A stretch of 64,000 nucleotides of DNA from Branchiostoma floridae (lineage: Eukaryota > Chordata > Leptocardii > Amphioxiformes > Branchiostomatidae), in assembly GCF_000003815.2 (NCBI RefSeq), contig NC_049980.1:14240405-14304404 (forward strand). The letters run 5' to 3'. The notes below the pieces were generated by a model, which saw only the letters and a list, made by a program, of their open reading frames with translations, did no database searches and had not been told where the DNA came from. Of the stretch, positions 44,946-58,400 are shown in pieces. The translations under genes were made by a program, and so were the position numbers. Numbering within the stretch: position 1 is the first letter of the stretch; each line of letters starts with the position of its first letter.

Positions 44946-46100
44946 TTAGACATCACAGGTATATGCAGTACTGTCTGAAAGGACGTCGACGGAGAAGGCA
45001 AGTGACACCGCCGGCACGGCCGACCCCAGCATGACTGACGCAGCAGCCTTGTGAATGAGCCGGACGTTCCATAGCAGAGCACCAGTAACACTGTTTTTGA
45101 CAGTGAGACTCACCAGGACAAGTCTGCGATATCTACGACCTTCTGGGAACGGGTAGGGAAACTTGCCGACGACAGAGAAGATAGAGTAGTTTCCTACGGG
45201 CGTAGGATTTACAAGCCAAGCAGGTACGCAAGGTTTTGAGCTCGCCGCCATTTTTGGCGTCTTGTGGAATTTTCCATTTTGATTTGTCTTCCTACGTTGG
45301 CTGTTTTTTCTAGTGGATCCCTCGGCTGTTTTCTTTCTTGTTCCTTCATGATTTTATTTTCCTGTTTTTCCCCTTTTGTATGATTATGGTGTGTTTTGTT
45401 GGTCAGCAACTATTCTGTCGTTCATTTCGTTTAGCGACTCGTAATTTGCATATGTTTGCGCATCGCACATGTTTCGCGTGCGCAGGTGTGAGTGATTCTA
45501 TTTGGTAAAATAGGCTTGGTATAATTAATTTTGTGTTGTCTCATTTGAGTTAGGTATGTTGATACAGCTGAGCCACCGCTAGGGCTGCCGTTTACCCCGT
45601 CTTTTCGCCATAGGAGCCTTTATGAAGCGGTACAACGTTGTTCCAGTTTCCGCACGCTCGGAGCAGAGCCCGACCTTTTTTTATCAAGAAAGAGTCGGAG
45701 GCTTCAACTTATCACTGGTAGCTCTATGGGTGAGTTACGTTGTTTGAAAGCCTTTAGACAGTATTTGGTATAGTTTTTTGTCTGCCTATCACGTTTGTTG
45801 TTGTTGTATGAGTCGAACGTATTGCCTTATTTTACGTATTTTCCTTTGTTTTTTTCTGTATATTTGCTTTGTTTAATTTTGAAGTTAGGTTCGGCGATTC
45901 TGGGCATTGCATTTTGTGGACCAGCCAGCATTCAGCAACCCGAAAAGCTGAGGGACCAGGCCTCAAGACGCTCGGACAGCTGTCAACCATTGCGGCAGTT
46001 TTCCTAAGGTGTGTCCTATATCTCAGCTAGAGGTTGTTATCTTGTTGCTCGTCAGGTCGGCAGACAACCTCGAGTTTGTAGCGAGATTTCAGGTGATTTG
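44946..46100. other. no identified gene
   Basis: A minus-strand open frame at 44946-45251 starts with ATG and contains a GTGAGT donor-like site near 45110, so it could be the first exon of an unknown gene. I found no partner exon and no family likeness. A plus-strand open stretch at 45795-46007 is also unrecognised. The segment may be the leader of a repeat-derived transcript from the promoter at 44530. Confidence 0.3.
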
Positions 46101-46139
46101 ATTTTTGTTTATGAGCCGATTTGCTTTTTGTTGGGTTTC

Positions 46140-47960
46140 TCGCTTGACAGGTTCTTGGACAACCCTAGGTAGAAAAAAAAAAAGTGTTTGCAGTTTTTTG
46201 TCTGGTTGGTGTCATGCAATAGTTTGTTGGACAATTGAACTGTTGGACAGTTTTTGTTTGCTGTTGTCGTACGACATGCTGTAAACAACCCCAGAGAGAT
46301 AACAAGACTGCTGGAAAGTTTTGTTGTTGTTGTCATGCGACAGGTTGTTGGACAACCCCAGGTAAGTAACAAGACTGTTGGACAGTTTTGTTTGTAGTTG
46401 TCATGCGACAGGTTGTTGGACAACCCCAGGTAAGTGTACAAGACTATTGGATAGTTTTGTTTGTGGATGGACGACGGGTTGTGGGATAGCACCAGGCAGG
46501 TAACAGGACTGTTGGACAGTTTTGTTTGTTGATGTACGACAGGTTGTGGGACAACACCAGGCAAGTAACAAGACTGTTGGACAGTTTGATTTGTTGATGT
46601 ACGACAGGCTGTGGGACGGCACCAGGCAAGTAACAGGACTGTTGGACAGTTTTGTTTGTTGATGTACGACAGGCTGTGGGACAGCACCAGGCAGGTAACA
46701 AGACTGTTGGACAGTTTTGTTTGTTGATGTACGACAGGCTGTGGGACGGCACCAGGCAAGTAACAGGACTGTCGGACAGTTGGTTTGTTGATGTACGACA
46801 GGTTGTGGGACAACACCAGGCAAGTAACAGGACTGTTGGGCAGTTTGGTTCGTTGATGTACGACAAGCTGTGGGACAGCACCAGGCAAGTAACAGGACTG
46901 TTGGACAGTTTGGTTCGTTGATGTACGATAGGCTGTGGGACAGCACTAGGCAGGTAACAAGGCTGTTGAACAGTTTGGTTTGTTGATGTACGGCGGGTTG
47001 TGGGACAGCACCAACCAGGTAACAAGACTGTTGGACAGTTTGGTTGGTTGATGTACGACAGGCTGTGGGACAGCACCAGGCAAGTAACAAGACTGTTGGA
47101 CAGTTTGGTTTGTTGTCGTGCGACAGGCAGTGGGACAGCACCAGGCAGGCAACAGGACTGTTGGACAGTTTGGTTTGTTGTCGTGCGACAGGCAGTGAGA
47201 CAACGCCAGGTAGAGTAACAACAGTGTACGACAGTTTTTTGTTTGCTGTTGTCGTATGACAGGTTGTTGGACAACCCCGGGTAGGTAACAAGACTGTTGG
47301 ACAGTTTTGTTTGTTGTTGTCGTGCGACAGGTTGGTTAGATAACCCCAGAGAAGTAAAAAGGCTGCTCGACAGTTTTGTGACGCTGTGCTGTCGTACGGC
47401 AGATTGTTGAGCAACTCCAGGAAGCCAACAAGACTGTTGGACATTTTTTGTTTGTTGTTGTCGTGCGACAGGTTGTTAGACAACCCCAGAGAAGTAAAAA
47501 GGCTGTTAGGCAGTTTTGTGGGTTGTCGTACGATACATTGTTTAGCAACCCCAGGTAAGCAGCAAAACTGTTGGACATTTTTGTTTGTTGTTGTCGTGTG
47601 ACAGGTTGTTAGGCAACCTCAGAGAATTAAAAAGGCTGTTAGATAGTTTTGTGTGTTGTTGTACGACAGATTGTTGAGTAACCCCAGGTAAGCAGCAAGA
47701 CTGTTGGAAAGTTTTTGGACTAGAGAAGTAAAGAGACTGTTAGACAGTTTTCTGTTATCGCACGATACGTTGTTACAAATTTGTTACCCAGGTGTTAGTG
47801 GTTGGTCGCACGACAGGTTGTTTAGACAAGCCTAGGTAGGTAACATGGCTGGCGGACAGTTTTTTATTTTGTTTGTTATGCGACAAGTTGTGGGACAACC
47901 ACAGGTGGAGTTTAAGACTGAAGGACAATTTTTGTGTGCTATGGAGCCGTACTATTAGTT
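46140..47960. repeat. minisatellite of about 65-bp units, roughly 27 copies
   Basis: The repeating unit is approximately AAGACTGTTGGACAGTTTTG, then TTTGTTGTTGTCGTGCGACA, then GGTTGTTGGACAACCCCAGG, then TAAGTAAC. Central units (46500-47200) are most alike, with variants GGCTGTGGGACAGCACCAGG; units decay toward both ends. GGTTGTTGGACAACC is a perfect 6-bp stem with a 3-base loop. Because the period is near 66, minus-strand frames stay open for hundreds of codons in all phases; this is a repeat artefact, not a gene. Confidence 0.9.
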
Positions 47961-50667
47961 ATTGGACAGCTTCAGGCTGATAACAGGACTTGGTTTTCGT
48001 TCGGTTTGTTACTTGACAAGTCGAGGGACAACTCTAGGCTGATATAGTTGGTCGTGCGACAGGGCAGCCACATGTAGGAAATGAGAATAGTACAGTTTGG
48101 CTGGCTGACTACGACAGGTTTTGGTTAACTTCGTGATGGTACATACCGAGACTGTCCGATACTTTGGTGAGATTTGTGGCATTGCAGATTGTTGATGGAC
48201 CCCGTGTAGATAACGAGAACGGCAAGCAGTTTTTAACGCGATTGAGAAAATATCTACAGAAGCACTGAAGTCGAGGCCGACAATTGTGAAGATTACGGTG
48301 TGCAATGTAGAGAATAGTACGTCGTGGATAGTATTAGGACGGACAGCACAAGATTAAAAGTTGGCACTTATATACGTATAACTGCAAGGAGTTTGAACTA
48401 ATTACGAGTATCATTCGTTCGTTTTTCAACACGCTATTGTATCGCTATGATTCTTGGTACACGTACGTTTTCTTTGAAGTACAAGACACAGAGCAACATT
48501 GTCGTAGAACATTCGTAACCAACGACGTATTCGTTAGGTGGTACAGGTTTTCAAGACTCAAGAGAAAGGATACCTTCATCCCGAAGGACATGCAATATGA
48601 TAAATATGTTACAGGAAGCATTCAGTACAAGGCGCGTGGGTGTGATGCGAGGACGTCTGAAAATACCACCTCAAGTTCAGCAACTTAGACCCACCAGCCA
48701 GCTGAGAAGTACACGCAGCAAACCATATGGGAGGACGGCGTACAGGCAGGGATGGTGGCCAAGCAAAGGGATCAAGAAGTTTAAAACCAGACTTAAAATT
48801 CAGAAACAGAGAGACAACAGCCCCAGAATTTTTTTACTCTCTCGTACGTTCGAATTGTGACCTGAACTTCCATTTTGCCTTAAAGTAACAGAATATGTTA
48901 GAGGGCGTCTGTTAAACGCTTTCTTCGTAAAAAAAAAAAGAACATCTATACTGTCATAGAGTTCACTGTAGGGATGACCACTGTATTTGCTTGTTTTTAA
49001 TTAGAACACATCAACGTCAGAAGTTGTCCAGGAAGTGACATGTTTTCGTTGTAATGTTGAGAAACAACTAGTTATTAAATCGGTTTGCTGTTTTCGTCTG
49101 TCTCCATTTTCTTTACTTGGTAGTACGTTCCAGCGCTTATGGTTTATAAGTAATTTGAAAAGGAGCATGTTTAATATAAATTGCCATGGATAAATACAGG
49201 TTCGTGTATCTTGGGTAGTAATTTGTTGATAACTTGACGAGGCACGAAAGTTAAAAGGCAGCAGTTATTTTGTCGTTTTATCGAAACATTTAGGCCAAAG
49301 TCTAATTTTGTTTCGTAGGTAGATCTGACATGTTTAGCTGTAATGAGTCCAAAGATGACGCTATAAAAGTTTCAGGTTAATATAGCCAGTATTAAAAGGT
49401 CACTGCTTACTTTCTAACTGTCAGCCTTTATTGGCACACACAGGGTTAAGGCTTATTTATAGAAGACATGAAGGTTTTGCTGCACATAATATAGAATGTC
49501 TTCAATTTATCACATATGCTTTCCAACCTAGACCTAGTAATATAGGGTTGGCTACCCAGCGCAAAACGGCATTGGCCAAAACTGGTTTCGTCAAGTATGT
49601 ATCAATTCAAGGGTTAGTGGATTTTCCAGAGAGGTTGTTATCAGTGAAAAGCTAGAACAGAAGTGAGGAGGACTCTAACACTTCAATACAGATTTTTTGT
49701 TTAGATACAATTATCCCAATGTATGTGACGTAGCTTGGTTTGCTAAACGGCAGTTGAAACAAATATTTGAAACCGAATGTCGACATTTTTTTGTTTATAC
49801 CCGAGTTCTGATAGGGAGAAATGGGATTATATTGGGTATTTATTCTTGCAATATGTCTGGGCCATTTGTGTACGTCGAATTTGGAGAGATCCGTTATACG
49901 AAAGTTACATCTGCTGCGATAATAGACCATTGTTACGTACCGTGTCTATTCTATTTATGGGGTTGGAAGTATATTTGGAGTTTGCAACATCTGACAGAGG
50001 ACACTTCTAGTAGTTTTTAGAAGAGGACCGCCGGCGATGCAGGAAATAAAAAGTATTAGACTGCACATTAGTTTTATTGTAGTTGATTCACTTCCGATAA
50101 GCAGGACACGAATAAAAGAATAATGAATGGAGGTTGGGGTAGAAAGGAATAGAGAATGATGGTGTGAAGAACTTGGCGGATGAGAGTGGGAGAAGTAAGG
50201 ATGAGAGTGGGAGAGAACGATAGAGTCAAGGAAGGTTAAGATGAGATTGGGGATAGTAGGAGGTATGGATATTTATGAACGATGGAGTGAAGGAAAGTTA
50301 GGATGAGATTAGGAATAGTAGGAGGTATGCATATGTAAGAAGGAAGAATAGTAGCGCCAATATTGTATAGTGATTGTTATGGTAGGTCTGGACCACCACC
50401 CCTATAAGTGGTAGAGTCCGCTAGTGGTTACGTCACGCACTGTGTGGTGCTGGTTGTTTACCATCATGGAACGGTTCCATAAGAAGTTGTCAATAGACTA
50501 TGTTGAGTATGTTGACTATGCGTCCACTGTCGTCCTTGAGTATACACCGCACGCGTTCCCTATTAGCGTGGAGTCAGCGGTTGGTCTCCTAGAACCCACA
50601 CACGCACCAAGAAGCTTGGATGCCACGCAACTCAGGTAATGATACTAAAAAGAAGAGGCGCGACGGA
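47961..50667. other. no identified gene; possible end of a repeat-derived transcript
   Basis: Several plus-strand open stretches (48437-48688, 49431-49655, 49697-50020, 50424-50639) have no family likeness I recognise and no clear splice links. Canonical AATAAA words occur near 50045 and 50110. With the promoter-like repeat at 44477, they could mark the end of a long plus-strand non-coding or element RNA. The tract at 50130-50340 is purine-rich and locally repetitive (GGATGAGA, GGAAGG). Confidence 0.35.
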
Positions 50668-51054
50668 AGGCACCACCCCATAGCTTCATATGGATGAGTC
50701 AATCACTGCGCAGAAAGAATAGGTAACTATCTTTCCTGCGCTGTGATTGGCGATGCCTATATTAGGCGAAGACCCAATCCCATATAAAGGCAGGATAGAC
50801 TATTCACATGCAGTTTGACGGACTCATCCGCACAGCCTGGAATCCGTCGAAGACGTGAACATGGGATAGAAGGAGTGGGACAAGGGAAAAGAGGTAGGCA
50901 CGATGGAGTGCAGTTTTTCTTTTTCGCCCGCCTACCCACCCACCCACTCAGTCTGGGGAATGTTATATGTATCACATCTTCGCGCGACTCCAGGCACCAC
51001 CCCATAGCTTCATATGGATGAGTCAATCACTGCGCAGAAAGAATAGGTAACTAT
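50668..51054. repeat. promoter-like repeat copy 2 (50727-50825) flanked by 63-bp direct repeats
   Basis: GGCACCACCCCATAGCTTCA through GAATAGGTAACTAT occurs at 50668-50730 and again at 50992-51054. Between them lie the second 99-bp CCAAT/TATA repeat and about 165 bp of unique sequence. The first 63-bp copy runs directly into the 99-bp repeat (they share CTAT). The arrangement suggests insertion or recombination of the promoter repeat with duplication of flanking sequence. Confidence 0.75.
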
Positions 51055-52418
51055 AAATGCACTTTGGGCAGTGAATACTATATTTTGAAAACATCAAATA
51101 ATACACAAAATATTCACAAATGTAATAGCTATTGTACATATACTTTGACAATCCTGGCTTCTCATATTTTGTAATTTCAAGAGCCATGACTAACATGAAA
51201 TATGGATAAAGGGCAGTGTCGTTACAAACATGGAGAGAGCATATCAACTGACATTCAAGAAAACGTCAATCAAAACATCACAGTAGTGAGCAATATGCTT
51301 TATATAAATCATTTCCAACTATGGGAGACATTCCGGGCTTCTGATAGAATAACAAATAATGCACAAACATTAATTTGACATCACACATTCTATAAATAGC
51401 AGAATATAAAACAGTGTGTAATACACAAACAGTCTGGAAGAGGAAGACATAGAAAGAGCTGTTACATGTAGTAAAAAGCATTATATTATACACTGCACGA
51501 CATACATTTAAAGTAGACAAAGTATATATAGTTTATCAAATGCTACATTGAAGTTGGAAGTATGCTGAAATGATTTGTAACTATTAGACCTCACATACTG
51601 TAACATCCTTACATTTCGACAAAATACTCAAGATTTGGCCTATGATTGTTCTAACAGTGAGAGTTAGTGGATGTCTTGTTGTCTGCACTTCAGCAGGTTA
51701 AACACTTGTAGAAATATTCAAGAAAATGTGTTGCTACAGTTACATGTACATTCTCATAAGACAAGAACAGTACCACTGACAATGCCATTACTTTTGCAGG
51801 TTGTATTTAGGGCCGGAGTGACGTGTGTGGGTATCTAAAACGAGTTATGTACATTTTGGTACAGTCAAGACCCTGGATTCTCACTCCTGTTACATAATGA
51901 GATACTAACTAAATGTGTATAATTATAGTAATCTCCAAACAAATCTGAGTGTGGCAGACAGTATCCAGCCTGGTGGGCCATTGGATGTTGTTTGGCCAGG
52001 TGGATACTGTCTGGATAGATCTGCCTGGAGATCATATAACTATAGGTGGAAACTGCTTCGTGACAACAATGGGCCCAAAATACAGTATATCTTACAATTA
52101 CAATTTGGTCCATTTTCAGACAAATTAGACACTTTTTCACATGCTTTAGACCCTACATTTGAGGATTGTGAGAAAATCTTGGCAAATCTCTGATGCGGAT
52201 AGTAACCATCGCTGTACTTAGGTAATATTAAGTCATACATGAAACAACATTAATGACACCCATGACAGCTGGTATCAACATTACTGTAAAGTATACACTC
52301 TTTGAGAAGTTATATGTGTTCATGACTGTTGACTGCATACATGTATATATCTATAAGCACATATTCATTGTATGTATCACATAAGACATGACTTGTTACT
52401 TTCACTGGGAAGCTTAAC
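51055..52418 (-). other. 3' flank of the ZC3H4-type gene
   Basis: This AT-rich, non-coding stretch is probably partly the 3' untranslated region of the minus-strand zinc-finger gene. No distinct poly(A) signal was assigned. Small open stretches here have no family likeness. Confidence 0.35.
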
Positions 52419-55400
52419 CTACATGCCAAATGGAGAAGCCGTTGGATCAAATGTTTTGAAAACATCCTTAAGGGACTCATCTTTTGACTGATTAGGTCTG
52501 TTTGAAGCAGGTCCTTGTGGGTTGTTGGGTGGCCTAGCACTACCATACATGGAGATGACTGGTGTGGGAATAGTCGCGGACGGCACACTACTAGCCATTG
52601 GCGCCATAGCACCCGACGTAGTGACAGTTGGAACAGCGGGTCTAGGGCGGGGACGGTTGTATGCGTTATACTTGGCAGTGTTATCTCCTTGTGTTCCTGT
52701 GCTACCTACATGTTGTCCGCGGTCCAGTCCTTGTCGTGTCATGCGGGCCTGGCTCTCCCCCGTGTTAGCTGCCTTCGGAATGACAAACTTGCGTTGAGAA
52801 GTACCACCACTTGTGGCGGGTCCGCTACTGCTTGTTTTGTTCATTGCTCTTGGGTCGTAGGGAGGTAAGCTTGGAGGGTTATTAGCTGGCTTGGCTCCAG
52901 AATTTGACTTCAAACTACCAGACAACAGTCTGGGATCGTAGGGAGCCAATTTGGCCGGTTCAGGCTTTTCTGCAGGCTTCTCTGTGGAAGCATTAATCGT
53001 AGGCTCACCAGTTTGTTCGGGTGGGAGTCTTCCTTGCCGTGCTAAGCGAGGATCATGTCCCTTCTCTCGTGATACCTGTCTCTGCAGCCTGGGGTCTGGT
53101 GCCCCCTGCAGGCGTGCCAGCCGAGGATCCATTGCCTTGTTGGTTGAAGGCTGTGCAGGAAGAGATCCTTTCCTCTGGAGACGAGGGTCTCCGGCAGGTT
53201 TCTGTAACGGTTGTGGGTCACTGCCTTGACGCGCAAGCCGTGGGTCAGACCGGGCCAACTGGGCAGCTTGACCACCTAAAAACGGGGGACGGCTCTGGTT
53301 GTTGCCAAACTGTCCCAAAGACTGGTTGCCAGGGAACTGCCCTGTACCCTGTATGCCAGGAAATCGAGCCCCACCTTGACTTCCAGGAAACTGAGCCCCG
53401 CCTTGATTTCCAGGAAACTGAGCCCCACCTCGACCTCCAGGAAATCGAGCCCCCCCTTGGCTGGGAGGAGCAGCCTGACCTTGATGTCCAGGAAACCGTT
53501 CCCTTCCCTGGTTACTCTGGAATGGTGGCCCGCCCTGGTTTCCTGGGAAAGTCTGACTCGCCGGGGGCCGTGGTCCTCCTTGGTTACCAGGAAACTGAGG
53601 CGGACTGTGATTGGGCCCTTGCTGTCTCAGACCTTGCCTGCCAAAGGCATGCTCTAACCTTGGACCTCTCTGTGGTCCAACGTCCTCTTCACCCCTATGG
53701 TTTGGCACGGGTTGATGGCTCTGTTCCATCTGGCTCACAGACTGGTCAGGACCCTGCTGAATACCGCCTCGTGCTCTGGGGTCCTGTTGCTTCCCCGCCT
53801 GCCCATTCTGTAGTCTTGGGTCAGACTGGCTGCGCACGAGCCTGGGGTCAGACTGCACTGGCCGGCTCAATCTGGAGTCAGGCTGACCACCAGCCTGGCC
53901 ATATCGAGCCAGCTGTTCCAGAACCACCTGTCGTGGTTGGTGGTTCATGTTGGACAGTCGAGGGTCCATCTGGAGAGAATGAGGCTCCAGTGGGATGATG
54001 GCTGGTTGGGACAGGAGCCGGTGACCACCACCAGGCGTGGTGGGAGTCATTGGGGTAGTGGGCTCATCGGGTTCCTCAAAATCTGCAATGATATGTGCTT
54101 AATCAGTACACTCTCCAACATTCAACAAAAACCAAAAACAACTATTCAGCATTTTGTGTCCTTTTTAAACCAGGAAGCTCATAACCTACAATGCATTTAC
54201 ATTGTATCCAGTATGCTGTCCAACACATTATGAAAGTGGCATACATAGAAATTGTCTAAAGAATGTGGGCCATAATGGACAAGTAATAGTCTCTCCCACC
54301 TTCATCCCGTGACAGCGTTCTGGGATCCAACATTTTGTTATTTGCTTGTGGCTGCAATCTCGGGTCCGATGATCGGGAGCGTGGGTCCTGTGACTGTGCA
54401 CGTGGATCCCTCGCCCTTCTTGGATCTGATGGCCAAGCCAGCCCACCTTGATTGGGTACCTGGTATATCACAAAGATACAGCAATTATCATATCATCACA
54501 TTACTGCAGAGAGTCTTTCCTACCTATAGCAGAAAATCAAGCCATAATTCATTCATCCATACAAAAAACTCAGCGGCAGACTACTAACAAGGTCTGTTAG
54601 TAGATACCAATCTTGCAGTTGATAATTTTAAGGAAACTTGTTCTGAGATTCATACATGTAAATCCCTACACACAACATTATCAATACAAAAGATAGCTGG
54701 CTACATGTATAGCTTACAGATAGTTGAGTTAACCTGTATAGTACCTAAACTTATGTTTAAGTACACAGCATTATACAAGACTACTAAAGAAGCCTGTAAG
54801 CACAATGCACATGTACCTGTGCCTCAGGGGCTGCTGCTGTCCTCGGCCAGTTCTGTGCCGGTGTGCCCTGTGGTAGACCCTGCAGCCTGACCCGTCGGTC
54901 AGCAGGCCAGTTCTCCGGTGGTGGCTGGGACAGGGGCACATCATGGTTCTGTGCCTGCTCCTGTTTATCCTCTCCCCACACACTGCGTGGCCTGGAGCCT
55001 CCACCAGCTGATGGCCAGTTGCCACCTAGAGCAGTGACAACTTATTCAATATGTATTATAGATTTAAATTTGTAATAAAGCCTGAACCAACTTTCTTGGG
55101 TGGCTGGCCAATTATTAAATTTTATAGCATGCTTGCATCAGTTTTGGGGTATCCTACTATCAAATTGTTATGACCTAAGTTTAAAAAAACATAACTTGCT
55201 CACCTTGGTTTGAAGCTGGCTGTGTGCTTGCCTGCTCACGAAGAGTCCGTAGAATATTGGTTAGTGGCTGGCTTGTCTCATCTCCTTCCCTATCATCTTC
55301 CTCCTCACTCGAGTACCAGTCATCCTCTTGTTTCTCTTCTGTAAGACAACAACCATTTACAGAGTTGAAGGTACAGAAGACTTTAAAATAGCTTAAGAAG

Positions 55401-58400
55401 TATAATTTGTACAGCTTCTTGGTATGTCATGCAATCTCATGTTACCTTTTTTATTCTCCTCAGACTTGCCCTCGTTGTCTAGAGACTCCTGATGCTGCTT
55501 TTGCTGGATGCGGAGGAAGAGTGCCCGCTGTCTGTGTGGCATGTGGCTCAGGTCAGGGCCACCAACAAGGTCCAACCTTTCAAGCAAATAGATTTAAAAA
55601 ATTTCATTTTATCAAAACATCAAAACAAGATTGTCTGAAAGCTTAGTCACAGTACGGTATATGAGTAAAGCCCATGCCTCAAAGTTGACAAGCTCCAGCA
55701 ATATTCGGTTGATCGCCAAAGGGTAGATGAATTAAAAGAAAACACCATAGAGTGTATTTTTTACTTGAAAATCTACCCCATCACAATGCACAGGGCACAG
55801 GAACCTGTGAACATCAGCCGGTCTCCTAAAATTTGCTTGATGAGTGAGAGATCACTGGGCATATTGTCCAAAATGTCATTTAAAGCTTGCAGACTCATTG
55901 GCTGTTTGGTTTTCCTGCTGTGTGACTGTGGCATTAGGATAACTTGCACTTACTTTTTGCCTTCAGTGTCACTCTCGCTTTCCTTCGCAGATGACTCCTC
56001 TGGTGCAGTCTCTGTTGTTTCCCCACCCTTGTCCTCCTCTTCTGTTTGCTTGGCTTCTTCCGCAGGCTGGTGACTTTGTTCCAGCTGAGGTGGTTGATGC
56101 TGCTCCATCCCATCTGTGGGCACACAAAAATATCATCAAGATGTTGTCCTTTTAGAATTTTTTCTTTCATTTCTGCCTTGGAAAAAATGTTGTGTTTCCG
56201 GCTACGCAACCAACCCTAGGAACATGCTCAAGTTTAAGTTTTTCAGTACCGTAAGTTACATATCTGGAAACACAACAATGATTTCCTTGGCTAAGTTTCC
56301 CTTCACCTGATATACATAATACCACCAGTTTTCTTCAATGTTCTGAAGCTTATGCTACAAGGTCTGACTACTTTTCTAAACATGAACACCCACCTTCAAT
56401 CTCTGACTCCTCTTTACTTGCATCCTCTATCAGAGTAAGCATGTCAGAGGAGCAACAATATTACATCAGTAGGCATACACTGTGTATGTGTACATTGTAG
56501 GTGGTATGCTTCAAGCTTGCTAATTATAAATGTGGTGCCAGACTATGTGCCACCCTATACTATGATAAAATAATATCATGACCACCTCTACACCCTCATA
56601 ATGTCTACCAAAGTATTAGATTACTGTAAATTCATTCATTTTCACAGGAACTTTGTAGCTATACTGTCACTTAGTGATTGCCCGCTAGTGGAAAGGTTAA
56701 AAAAACACCCATCCTAACAATTTCCTTATGCCACATCAACTGTCAAATACTACTAAGAACAACAAAGAATACTGATCATGCTCAAATGAATGTCACATCT
56801 ACCTTTTGCATGATCACTAGCATCTTCAGTCTCAACTTTCCCATCATCAGCTGGTTAAGTGAAGTGGAGAGGGCAGCAATAAGCACATTGACAAGGTTAC
56901 ACATGGAGGATCAATCAATGCCATCAACATTTACACACACTGCAATCACTGTTAGTCAAGCATTGACGAAGTAAGTGAGTGATAGTAAGGATGTGTACCA
57001 GTACCCAAGTAACAGTGCAGTACCATGAAAACTTAATCCTTTTGGTAAAGTACCAGTGCCTAAACCTTTTGACCAGTATCTGTGCCTTTACCTGATGTCT
57101 TGTCAAGGTACACATCCTTAAGTGATAGTATTGTGAAGTAAGGGATTGATAGTATTCATTAACAATCCATGCAAAGCAATATAAAGTAAGGCAAGGCTGA
57201 CCAAACTGTAAAAGAAACCTACTGATTGGCTTTATATCTTCTTCATTCCATCCCTCGTTGTCATGAGGAGACTCTGCCCCTCCCTGTTGGGAGTAGAAGG
57301 CCTGGTAGAAGCCTGCCGTCTGCTGTGCATGTACATCCAGGCTACTGGGGCCGGGGACAGCTTCCATGGGGAGACCTGGGGGAGGACCCTGCTTTGTTGG
57401 CGACACAGCTTCACCAAAGAAACGGTGCCTGAAAATACATTTGTTTTATTTAAAGTTTCATTCCAACTACTGTCAATAATTATTGATTTATTTTTTACTT
57501 AATTCCGTGGTACAAGGGGAAAGGAGGTTTCGCATAGTTCCAAGTTTGTCGTGGAAACAATCCTGTAGTGCAGAAGTAATACATTGAAAGCGATGTTATG
57601 AATTCCTGGTGGAGAGGTCACTGCAAAAACTACGAAAATGAAACTACTGAAAACATTTCAAGATTTCTATTTATGACAGACCACAAACAAGAACTTGTAT
57701 GCCAGCCTTATAACTGTACTTACATAAGTTTCTTTGGTGGCTCCACTTTTATTTCGAACAGCGAGGGAATTTTAGGTTTGGGGTCGTTGGCATGGGGGTC
57801 AGGAGGAATGTTGGGGGTGGGGAGGAGGCCCACACCCTTGGGCGGAGGCATGGGACCACGGTAGGGCTCCTGTTGCATGATGGGAGGCGGAGGAGGCAGT
57901 TGGTCCTCTTGCTCGTTGTCCTGTTGTTGCTGCTCCTGTTCCTGTCGTCTCAGCTCCTGGTCTTCCTGCTCTCTTGCAAGGTACTGTGCATAAAGAACAA
58001 GCAGAGTTTTAGAGATTAGTAACAATAAACAGCCAAGTGGACACAAGAGCTAGAGGTCACAGGTTCATTGTTGGTATTCCTGGCTAGACATTGTGTCCTG
58101 ATGTAAGAATTGATACCTGACTTTTGTTGGGGAAGTAAAAGGCAGTTGAAGGAAAAGGATTGGCTCCATCTTCCAATACTGTGCCCTATAGTATTGACAT
58201 AGTGGATAACAACTCACTGCCCCTTTGGCCTCAAAAGGCTTTGGCTACTTTACCTACTGCAAAAAATGTGACACTAAAATCGTCACAAAAGTTCCATGGT
58301 TTACTGTACCTTGTCAAGCAGTGCCTTGGTCTCCTCAGTCAGAGGATCATGGGAGAAGCGACAGTTTTCATCCTGATAGCAGGGCTTACCCGTGTGGTAA

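Noticed and set aside
44946..45251. Minus-strand ATG-initiated frame with an internal donor-like site
   Set aside because: It could be a first exon, but no second exon, family likeness or supporting promoter was found, so it is mentioned but not called a gene.
46109..47483. Long minus-strand open frames (up to 360 codons) of LPGAVPQPVVHQQ-type repeats
   Set aside because: They are generated by a minisatellite with a period close to 66 bp. Similar long frames exist in all three phases and on the plus strand, and there are no flanking unique coding features.
53021..53998. Plus-strand 325-codon open frame
   Set aside because: It is the antisense shadow of the GC-rich, repetitive last exon of the ZC3H4-type gene, which has phase-matched exons and clear family landmarks on the minus strand.
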